Shown here piece after piece: positions 26,083 through 32,808 of a DNA stretch of 64,000 bases. The stretch is from positions 97,046 through 161,045 of the forward strand of contig JAKLJE010000008.1 of NCBI GenBank assembly GCA_023151315.1, given 5' to 3'. Source of the stretch: Bacteroidia bacterium. GTDB taxonomy: Bacteria; Bacteroidota; Bacteroidia; Palsa-965. The position numbers and the translations under genes were made by a program. A model generated the notes under the pieces. It searched no databases. It was not told the DNA's origin and saw only the letters and a list, made by a program, of their open reading frames with translations. Position 1 is the first letter of the stretch, and every line of letters starts with the position of its first letter.

Positions 26083-27333
26083 TTAGATGTATTTTTTCAT
26101 GACAACGGCAGCATTGTGTCCGCCGAAGCCGAATGTATTGCTGATTGCTGCACGCACTTCACGTTCCTGTGCTTTGTTGAACGTAAGGTTGAAACGCGGA
26201 TCCACGTCCGGATCATCTGTAAAGTGATTGATCGTCGGAGGAATGATGTTGTTCTTCACAGCCATCAATGTTGCAATTGCTTCAATCGCACCTGCAGCAC
26301 CGAGAAGGTGACCGGTCATTGATTTGGTTGCACTGATGTTCATCTTCCATGCGTGGTCACCGAACACACTTGAAATCGCTTTCAATTCAGCCACGTCACC
26401 AAGTGGTGTTGATGTACCGTGTGTGTTGATGTAATCAATCTGATCCGGAGAAATTCCTGCATCACGCAATGCACGCTGCATAACGAGCGCAGCACCGAGT
26501 CCTTCAGGATGCGGAGCAGTAATGTGGTGCGCATCTGCACTCATTCCGCCGCCGATAACTTCGCCGTAAATTTTTGCGCCGCGATTCAATGCATGTTCAA
26601 GTTCTTCGAAAACCAAAGAACCACCGCCTTCTCCCAATACAAATCCATCACGCTCTTTGTCGTAAGGACGTGATGCTGTTTGAGGTGAATCGTTACGTTG
26701 ACTCATTGCCTGTGCAGCGTTGAATCCGCCAACACCTGCTTCGAAAACACTTGCTTCAGAACCACCTGTTACGATTGCATTCGCTTTACCCAAACGGATA
26801 TAATTGAATGCATCAATCAACGCGTTGGTTGAAGAAGCACATGCAGAAACCGTTGTGAAGTTCGGTCCATGAAAACCGAAACGCATTGAAATGTGACCGC
26901 AGCAGATGTCTGCAATCATTTTCGGAATGAAGAACGGATTGAAACGAGGAGTTCCATCGCCTTTCGCGAAGTTGAAACATTCATCCTGGAATGTTTTCAA
27001 TCCGCCGATACCTGAACCCCAGATAACACCGATTTCATTCTTGTCGATACCGTCTTTATCAAGACCGGCATCACGCACTGCCTGATCTGCAGCAGCGATT
27101 CCGTAATGGGAATACGGATCGAGTTTGCGCGCTTCTTTCTTGTCGAAGTAATCTTCAGGATTGAAGTTCTTTACTTCACACGCAAACTGCGTTTTGAATT
27201 TGGACGCGTCGAAACGGGTGATTGTTGCCGCACCGCTAACGCCGGCGATAAGGTTTTTCCAGTATTCTTCAACTGAATTACCGAGCGGAGTAATAGCTCC
27301 AAGTCCGGTTACAACTACCCGTTTCAACTGCAT
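26083..27333 (-). CDS. fabF: 3-oxoacyl-ACP synthase II
   Basis: Elongating condensing enzyme of type II fatty acid synthesis. It joins malonyl-ACP to acyl-ACP. 416 residues, the usual length. The Cys-His-His triad is seen: C165 in VSACASSTNA, H305 in NTHGTSTPLGD and H342 in TGHLLGAAGAIE. The N-terminus RVVVTGLGAITPLG is typical of KAS II. It lies between acpP (34 nt upstream) and rnc (4 nt downstream) in one operon. Confidence 0.97.
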   Translation of the reverse strand: MQLKRVVVTGLGAITPLGNSVEEYWKNLIAGVSGAATITRFDASKFKTQFACEVKNFNPEDYFDKKEARKLDPYSHYGIAAADQAVRDAGLDKDGIDKNEIGVIWGSGIGGLKTFQDECFNFAKGDGTPRFNPFFIPKMIADICCGHISMRFGFHGPNFTTVSACASSTNALIDAFNYIRLGKANAIVTGGSEASVFEAGVGGFNAAQAMSQRNDSPQTASRPYDKERDGFVLGEGGGSLVFEELEHALNRGAKIYGEVIGGGMSADAHHITAPHPEGLGAALVMQRALRDAGISPDQIDYINTHGTSTPLGDVAELKAISSVFGDHAWKMNISATKSMTGHLLGAAGAIEAIATLMAVKNNIIPPTINHFTDDPDVDPRFNLTFNKAQEREVRAAISNTFGFGGHNAAVVMKKYI

Positions 27334-27367
27334 GCCCGTAAAATTTTAGTGAATTCAGAATTACGAA

Positions 27368-27604
27368 TTACTTCGCGTGTTCCTGAATGTACTTAATAGC
27401 TTCGCCTACTGTATTGATCTTTTCAGCTTGATCATCAGGAATTGCGATGTTGAATTCTTTTTCAAATTCCATGATAAGCTCAACTGTATCGAGCGAATCA
27501 GCGCCAAGATCGTTTGTGAAACTAGCGTTTTCAGTTACTTCTTTCTCATCTACACCGAGTTTGTCAACGATGATAGCTTTCACTTTTGCTGAAATGTCTG
27601 ACAT
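27368..27604 (-). CDS. acpP: Acyl carrier protein
   Basis: 78 residues, starting at the ATG at 27604 ([17 protein letters not shown]). An upstream in-frame ATG is rejected because it falls close to the -7 promoter box and adds atypical residues. The phosphopantetheine serine is S37 in the DSL motif ([15 protein letters not shown]). Acidic four-helix protein that carries growing acyl chains. It precedes fabF and has a good promoter at 27635-27663. Confidence 0.97.
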   Translation of the reverse strand: MSDISAKVKAIIVDKLGVDEKEVTENASFTNDLGADSLDTVELIMEFEKEFNIAIPDDQAEKINTVGEAIKYIQEHAK

Positions 27605-27634
27605 TTTAAAGCAGTTTTTAGTTAAATGTGCCTG

Positions 27635-27663
27635 CAAAGATAGATGTATGTGCTAAAAAACAA
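27635..27663 (-). promoter_or_regulatory. Promoter of the acpP-fabF-rnc operon
   Basis: On the minus strand, TTG (27661-27663, within TTTTG), an 18-nt spacer and TATCTTTG (27635-27642). This is a full match to the Bacteroidota promoter consensus. The acpP start codon lies 30 nt downstream. Confidence 0.75.
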
Positions 27664-27685
27664 AAGATTTGACCTATTATTCTGA

Positions 27686-28345
27686 TTAGTAGCGAATTAC
27701 AATATCAGAAATGGGCTTTCTGGCCAAATCCGGCACCATACAGCCCTCCGCAGGATAGCCGATAGGAATAAGCAGAAACGGCTTTTCGTTTTCAGGACGA
27801 TTCAATACCTGCGCGAGAAAATTCATTGGGCTAGGCGTATGTGTAAGTGAAGCCAACCCGGCATTGTGAATCGCAGCCAGCAGAAAACCACAGGCCAGTC
27901 CAACCGATTCCGTTACATAGTAGTTGTTTTTCTTTAGACCATTCACGTTCTCATACGATCTCTTGAATACAACAATTAATGCGGGCGCTGTTTCAAGAAA
28001 CGGTTTTCGCCAATCTGTTCCCAATGGCGCAAGATCTTCAAGCCAGTCCTGCGGCATCCTTGAATTGTAACTTTCGTATTCTTCCTTCTCCGCGGCTTCT
28101 CGAATCTTCTTTTTTATCTCAGCGCTTCGAACTACACAAAAAGTCCATGGTTGTTTGTGTGCTCCTGAAGGTGCTGTTGATGCTGTAAGCAGTATTGCGT
28201 CTATAACTTCATCCGGAACATCGCGATTGGAAAATTCGCGCACCGATCTTCTTTCGTTCATCATTTTATAGAATGACTGTGAACGGGATTTCAGCTCTTC
28301 ATCAGTAAGAACCGGTCTTGAATAAGGAATCTGCGGATACTTCAT
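27686..28345 (-). CDS. Nitroreductase-fold flavoprotein, iodotyrosine deiodinase-like
   Basis: 219 residues of the FMN nitroreductase superfamily. The match to the iodotyrosine deiodinase (IYD) branch is strong from memory: RRSVREFSNRDVP, TAPSGAHKQPWTF, ACGFLLAAIHNAGL, IGYPAEGCMVPDLARKP. The three residues that bind the amino-acid zwitterion of the halotyrosine in human IYD (E157, Y161, K182) appear conserved here within EEYESYNSRM and TDWRKPFL. The likely reaction is FMN-dependent reductive dehalogenation of halotyrosines. Bacterial IYD homologues with such activity are known. No signal peptide, so probably cytosolic. Monocistronic. The specific substrate is an inference. Confidence 0.8.
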   Translation of the reverse strand: MKYPQIPYSRPVLTDEELKSRSQSFYKMMNERRSVREFSNRDVPDEVIDAILLTASTAPSGAHKQPWTFCVVRSAEIKKKIREAAEKEEYESYNSRMPQDWLEDLAPLGTDWRKPFLETAPALIVVFKRSYENVNGLKKNNYYVTESVGLACGFLLAAIHNAGLASLTHTPSPMNFLAQVLNRPENEKPFLLIPIGYPAEGCMVPDLARKPISDIVIRY

Positions 28346-28448
28346 TTGCTGAAGATAGAAAGCTATAGTATAAACCGCAACGATTCTGCCTGCTCTGCAA
28401 GTTTTAATATTCCGATTGAATACGCTGCCGATTGTGCATATTTGATTT

Positions 28449-29240
28449 ATGAAAATTTCTTGGCCCCTTATGCTGATTGCTTTATTCTTACTGTCGTGCG
28501 GCAGTGAGACAACCGTAACTGATAAAGCGCAGGATTCTGCACCGGATACAATCGTTAATCACGATACAATACCGGAGGCAGATACAACACCCGCTTTAAC
28601 TCTTGCGTCAACGATGGGCGGAGATACCATCACTCCTGAAGATCGCAGTCAGATTTTCTATGCGTTCACAGTGAAACTGGCGGAGAATAAACGCAAGCCG
28701 ATAACTGCTAAAGAAGCACGCAAACGTTTCATGCCATTAGATCCGAATTGCGATCAGGATGCCGCATATACGCTGCAAGCTTTTTTTAAACTCGATTCAC
28801 TGAAGCGCATCGGTGAGACTCCCGACCCCGACATGGGACAAATTGTCTCTACAGAAATCAAACTTATTGATACCATCCGAAAAACTCCAAATGGAAGCTG
28901 GGTTGCATGGACGTTGAGCTACAGCACTGCAGAACAATGTCCTTATGCACATGGAACTTATTTCATGCTCACTACATACGACAAATCCGGAAAAATCATT
29001 TCTACGCAGTGCATGGGATGCGATGCCGGAGGCGCTGATGCGCCGATATCGTGGACGAAACGGCATGAAACAAATATTTTCAAAGACGGCTCCTTTCGCG
29101 GTTTGTTCGCGGATTCCACCGAGGACTACGATGCGAACGACAAGCCCGTTTACAGCATCTACAGAAAAACGTATACCGGAAAAATTGACACAACAGGACG
29201 CATTGTTCTGGATGAAAAAGAAATTGAACGCACCGAATAA
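28449..29240 (+). CDS. Putative lipoprotein of unknown function
   Basis: 263 residues. The signal MKISWPLMLIALFLLSC has a lipobox cysteine at 17, followed by an Asp/Thr-rich linker to about residue 55. The soluble domain contains DPNCDQDAAYTLQAFFKLDSLKRIGETPDPDMGQI and a cysteine-bearing QCMGCDAGGADAPISW. I do not recognise the family. A CATATTTG box (28437-28444, one mismatch to TAnnTTTG) ends 4 nt before the ATG. It is followed 11 nt later by the aminotransferase gene, so they may be cotranscribed. Confidence 0.6.
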   Translation: MKISWPLMLIALFLLSCGSETTVTDKAQDSAPDTIVNHDTIPEADTTPALTLASTMGGDTITPEDRSQIFYAFTVKLAENKRKPITAKEARKRFMPLDPNCDQDAAYTLQAFFKLDSLKRIGETPDPDMGQIVSTEIKLIDTIRKTPNGSWVAWTLSYSTAEQCPYAHGTYFMLTTYDKSGKIISTQCMGCDAGGADAPISWTKRHETNIFKDGSFRGLFADSTEDYDANDKPVYSIYRKTYTGKIDTTGRIVLDEKEIERTE

Positions 29241-29251
29241 TCGTTGACAAC

Positions 29252-30451
29252 ATGAAACAACCGCAATACACTTCTTTTGAGTCGCACTGGAAACATGATA
29301 AAGAAATCACGTTCCTGAATCACGGTTCCTTCGGTTCAACTCCAACGGAAATTCTGAAACTTCAGAATGAATTCCGCACAAAACTTGAAGCAGAACCCAT
29401 TCGTTTCATGGTGCGTGAATTTGAAGGGTTGTGGGATGAAGCGCGCCGCAAAACGGCAGAATTTCTTGGAACAAGTGCGTCCAATCTTGCGTTTGTTAAG
29501 AACACAACCATGGGCGTGAATACGATTTTTCATTCGCTTGATTTCGAAGCCGGAGATGAAGTGCTCGTACACAGCCACGTTTACGGTGCTTGTCTGAACA
29601 CCATCAACTACTACGCGAAGCAGAAGAAGTTCAATGTACAGATCGCTCATATTCCGTTCCCGATTCAGCATGAAGACGATGTGACAGAATCTCTTTTACG
29701 TGCAGTTACACCGAAAACAAAATTGCTTTTCATCGATCATATCACTTCAGCTACAGGATTAATTTTCCCGATTGAAAAGATTGTTACAGAATTCAAGCGC
29801 AGAGGAATTGAAGTTTTCGTTGATGGCGCACACGCGCCCGGAATGGTCGATCTGCAACTCGATAAACTCGGAGCAGATTATTATACCGGCAATGCACACA
29901 AGTGGATTTGCTCACCGAAAGGTTCTGCGATTCTTTATGTGCATCCTGAAAAACAAAAACGTGTTGTGCCACTTCAGATCAGTCACAATTATGACAAGTC
30001 CGGAGAATGGGCGAAACAGTTTCTGTGGCCCGGCACAGACGATTACACTGCGTATCTCTGCGTTCCTGCTGCAATAGAATACATGTCGAAACTTTTTCCC
30101 GGCGGATGGAAAGAGCTTCGCGAACGCAACAGAAATCTGGCATTACAGGGAAGAAAAGTGCTGAGTGAAAAAGTCGGCACGCCTCTGCCCGCTCCCGACA
30201 GCATGATCGGTCATTTAGCCAATGTGTATCTCGGCAAAGCTGAAGTTCCCCCGTACGGATTCAATTACATTCATCCTGTACAGGACGCACTATTCAAAGA
30301 ATATAAAATTGAAATACCGGTTTTTGTTTTCAATCGCAGTGAACCGCGTATTTGGGTGCGCATTGCCACGCAGTGTTACAACGACATTTCACAGATTGAA
30401 TATTTGGGAGACGCTCTTGTTGAGATTATCCGCAAGCAGCCAATTGAATAG
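29252..30451 (+). CDS. Class V aminotransferase-fold PLP enzyme (isopenicillin N epimerase-like)
   Basis: 399 residues. PLP-binding features are NHGSFGSTP near the N-terminus, D191 and H194 in VFVDGAHAPGM (pyridine-nitrogen and ring contacts), and the Schiff-base lysine K217 in GNAHKWICSPKGSA. The pattern fits the isopenicillin-N epimerase / cysteine-desulfurase-like subgroup of class V. There is no penicillin gene nearby and no desulfurase active-site loop that I can identify, so the substrate is open. It lies between a lipoprotein gene (11 nt) and purN (14 nt). Confidence 0.85.
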   Translation: MKQPQYTSFESHWKHDKEITFLNHGSFGSTPTEILKLQNEFRTKLEAEPIRFMVREFEGLWDEARRKTAEFLGTSASNLAFVKNTTMGVNTIFHSLDFEAGDEVLVHSHVYGACLNTINYYAKQKKFNVQIAHIPFPIQHEDDVTESLLRAVTPKTKLLFIDHITSATGLIFPIEKIVTEFKRRGIEVFVDGAHAPGMVDLQLDKLGADYYTGNAHKWICSPKGSAILYVHPEKQKRVVPLQISHNYDKSGEWAKQFLWPGTDDYTAYLCVPAAIEYMSKLFPGGWKELRERNRNLALQGRKVLSEKVGTPLPAPDSMIGHLANVYLGKAEVPPYGFNYIHPVQDALFKEYKIEIPVFVFNRSEPRIWVRIATQCYNDISQIEYLGDALVEIIRKQPIE

Positions 30452-30465
30452 TATATCTTCGCAAC

Positions 30466-31026
30466 ATGAAACGCATTGCAATTTTCGCATCCGGTTCGGG
30501 AACGAACGCTGAAGCCATCATGAAATATTTTGAGTTGCATCATGGCGCTCAGGTCACATTGCTGGTTTCGAACAAGGCGGGCGCGGGTGCGTTACAGCGT
30601 GCGATCAATCACGGTGTGGAAACAATGGTGGTGACGCGTGAACAGTTTTTCGCTCCGAATTCCATCGTAGATGAGTTGAAAGTTCGCGGAATAGATCTTG
30701 TTGTGCTCGGCGGATTTCTCTGGTTGATTCCGGTTGCATTGATTAAGGCATACCCGAACCGTATCGTGAATATTCATCCGTCTCTGTTACCGAAATTCGG
30801 AGGGAAAGGCATGTACGGTCATCATGTGCACGAAGCAGTTCTCGCTGCAGGTGAAAAAGAAAGCGGCATCACAATTCATTATGTGAACGAACATTTTGAC
30901 GAAGGAGCGCACATCGCCCAATTCAAGTGTGAAGTTAAACCAGATGACACACCTGATACTCTTGCAGCACGTATTCACATGTTGGAGCATGCGCATTTTG
31001 CGCCAACGATCGAAAATATTCTCTGA
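30466..31026 (+). CDS. purN: Phosphoribosylglycinamide formyltransferase
   Basis: Third step of purine synthesis: transfers formyl from 10-formyl-THF to GAR. 186 residues. The N-terminal phosphate-binding motif is FASGSGTNAEAI (7-18). Catalytic residues N102 and H104 are in VNIHPSLLPKFGG and D145 is in NEHFDEGAHIAQ, matching N106, H108 and D144 of the E. coli enzyme. TATCTTCG (30454-30461) ends 4 nt before the ATG, so a near-leaderless start is likely. A diverged remnant of a second purN lies at 40314-40463. Confidence 0.95.
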   Translation: MKRIAIFASGSGTNAEAIMKYFELHHGAQVTLLVSNKAGAGALQRAINHGVETMVVTREQFFAPNSIVDELKVRGIDLVVLGGFLWLIPVALIKAYPNRIVNIHPSLLPKFGGKGMYGHHVHEAVLAAGEKESGITIHYVNEHFDEGAHIAQFKCEVKPDDTPDTLAARIHMLEHAHFAPTIENIL

Positions 31027-31081
31027 CCAAGGTTATTGTTTTTTATTGTCCGCTGGACTACCTTTCGTGCAAAACAACCCC

Positions 31082-32062
31082 ATGAAATACTTGTATGTTT
31101 TATTACTCGCTTTACCGGCGTCGCTTAGTGCACAAGACACGTTGAAAGCCTGGTCTCGCTATGATTTTGTCGCAGGTGAAAAAATAATATTTGAGGACAA
31201 TTTCTCCGGTGAAAAAAATGCGGAATTCCCGTCTCGTTGGAAATTGCTTTCCGGTAATGCAGAAAACGCCACATTCGCAGGAGAAAACGTAATGAGTTTT
31301 GTTAAGCAGAATTCTGAAGTTGCTCCGAGAATGTCTGTTGAAAATTACTTGCCGGAAATTTTCACGATTGAATTCGACGCCTATTATTACAATAAATTCA
31401 ATGAGGCCTTTATTGTAAAACTTGGGGGAGGAAATAATGTAAGCGTTCGTACTGTTAAAACCGATATGCGCACATTCACAGGAAGTCCTTCGGAAAGCAA
31501 TAAAACCGCCGGCTGGCATCATATTGCACTTTCATACAATAAAGGTGCGCTCAAAGTCTATTTTGACCACGATCGCGTTCTCAATATACCAGCACTGGAA
31601 GGTACTCCGAAAAATTTTTCTATTCAAGCCATCAGCGGCGGGGCAGCTAAAGGAAGTCCTTCTGTATTAAAAAATGTCCGCGTCGCAGAAGGTGGCGTGC
31701 CGCTTTACGACCGACTGACAACAGATGGTAAAGTTATTACACGTGGAATCCTTTTTGACTCCGGAAAATCAACTATTAAACCTGAGTCAATGGGAACTCT
31801 TAATGAGATTGCTAAAATGATGAAAGATCATCCGGAATTAAAACTCAGTATAGAGGGACATACAGACAGCGATGGTGACGACGCATCAAATCTGCAACTT
31901 TCGAAAGACCGGGCTGAAGCAGTTAAGAAAACGTTGATTGATCTCGGGATTGATGGAGCGCGTCTGACTACGAATGGGTTCGGTGAAGCCAAACCTTTGA
32001 ACAATAATCAGACTCCGGAAGACAAGGCCAACAACCGTCGCGTGGAGTTCATCAGGCTGTAG
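31082..32062 (+). CDS. Secreted OmpA-family protein
   Basis: 326 residues from the ATG at 31082 (signal peptide MKYLYVLLLALPASLSAQ). The same frame is open far upstream into purN, but that part precedes the signal and is rejected. Residues about 35-205 form a beta-sandwich with DNFSGEKNAEFPSRWKLLSGNA and a WHHIALSYNKGALKVYFD strand pair, as in LamG/DUF1080-like domains. Residues about 215-326 are an OmpA-like peptidoglycan-binding domain (ILFDSGKSTIKPES, IEGHTDSDGDD, LSKDRAEAVKKTL, NNRRVEF). It probably tethers the envelope to peptidoglycan while the first domain binds another polymer; the latter is inference. Confidence 0.85.
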   Translation: MKYLYVLLLALPASLSAQDTLKAWSRYDFVAGEKIIFEDNFSGEKNAEFPSRWKLLSGNAENATFAGENVMSFVKQNSEVAPRMSVENYLPEIFTIEFDAYYYNKFNEAFIVKLGGGNNVSVRTVKTDMRTFTGSPSESNKTAGWHHIALSYNKGALKVYFDHDRVLNIPALEGTPKNFSIQAISGGAAKGSPSVLKNVRVAEGGVPLYDRLTTDGKVITRGILFDSGKSTIKPESMGTLNEIAKMMKDHPELKLSIEGHTDSDGDDASNLQLSKDRAEAVKKTLIDLGIDGARLTTNGFGEAKPLNNNQTPEDKANNRRVEFIRL

Positions 32063-32097
32063 TTCCGTGAGGTAATTTCAAGAATCAGCCCGAAACA

Positions 32098-32760
32098 TCA
32101 GAATATAAACCACTTGTTCTTCAAGGCAATGTTAATAGCCTGCGCCTTGTTGTTCACGTGAAGCTTTTTGTAGATATTGGTGATATGCGTACGCACCGTC
32201 AGAGGACTTAGGTTCATTTTTTCAGCGATCTTCTTGTAATCCATTCCATCCACAAGCCCTTTCAGCACCTGCAGTTCCTTATCACCTAAGCAGGACGATT
32301 GCACATCCGATGATTGAGCTGGAGGTGTTGCCAGCATTTTCAATGACTTTCTCGCAATCCTCGGGCTCATTGGAGCACCGCCATATTCCACCACTTCGTA
32401 TAAAGCTTTCAGCAATCTTTCCGGTGATTCATCTTTGAGTAAATAACCCAGTGCGCCCGACTTGATCGCCTCGAATATCTTCTCGTCATCATCAAAAACA
32501 GTAAGCATTAAAAATCTGGTATCCGGATAACGCGCTGAAGCCAGATTTACTGCCTTGATGCCATCCATAACAGGCATATCGATATCCATGAATACGACAT
32601 CCGGCAGAGAATCGCTCTCCCTCATCTTTTCGAGGAATTCCTCTCCGTTGGAAGCAGTGAACAACACTTCAATGTTGTTGGCGCCGTAGAATTTCTCCTT
32701 CAATCCCTGACGGTTGATCTGCTTATCGTCAACTATAGCTATACGTATCATTTTCTCCAT
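32098..32760 (-). CDS. NarL/LuxR-family response regulator
   Basis: 220 residues. The receiver domain has acidic pocket DD (11-12), phospho-acceptor D59 in VVFMDIDMPVMDG, the conserved Thr/Ser switch in LMLTVFDDD and lysine K in YLLKDE. The LuxR-type helix-turn-helix (about 155-215) reads LGDKELQVLKGLVDGMDYKKIAEKMNLSPLTVRTHITNIYKKL. A second ATG three codons in (32751) is possible. The cognate kinase gene ends 48 nt upstream. A TAC-N10-GTA inverted repeat (32792-32807) lies in that gap, and similar repeats precede the two genes upstream of the kinase, so the regulator probably controls its own locus. Confidence 0.94.
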   Translation of the reverse strand: MEKMIRIAIVDDKQINRQGLKEKFYGANNIEVLFTASNGEEFLEKMRESDSLPDVVFMDIDMPVMDGIKAVNLASARYPDTRFLMLTVFDDDEKIFEAIKSGALGYLLKDESPERLLKALYEVVEYGGAPMSPRIARKSLKMLATPPAQSSDVQSSCLGDKELQVLKGLVDGMDYKKIAEKMNLSPLTVRTHITNIYKKLHVNNKAQAINIALKNKWFIF

Positions 32761-32791
32761 CTAAGGACTTTGTTTGCGAATGCGTTAACAA

Positions 32792-32807
32792 TACCGCATC
32801 TGCTGTA
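32792..32807 (-). promoter_or_regulatory. NarL-type inverted repeat before the response regulator
   Basis: TACAGCAGATGCGGTA on the minus strand (TAC-N10-GTA), followed by TTG. It matches the repeats at 38437 and 40259 at most positions. It lies in the kinase-regulator gap, 31 nt before the regulator start codon. Confidence 0.55.
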
Positions 32808-32808
32808 A

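Noticed and set aside
30896..31081. Longer N-terminus for the OmpA-like protein, overlapping purN
   Set aside because: The signal peptide begins at 31082; the extra residues would overlap purN and precede the signal.
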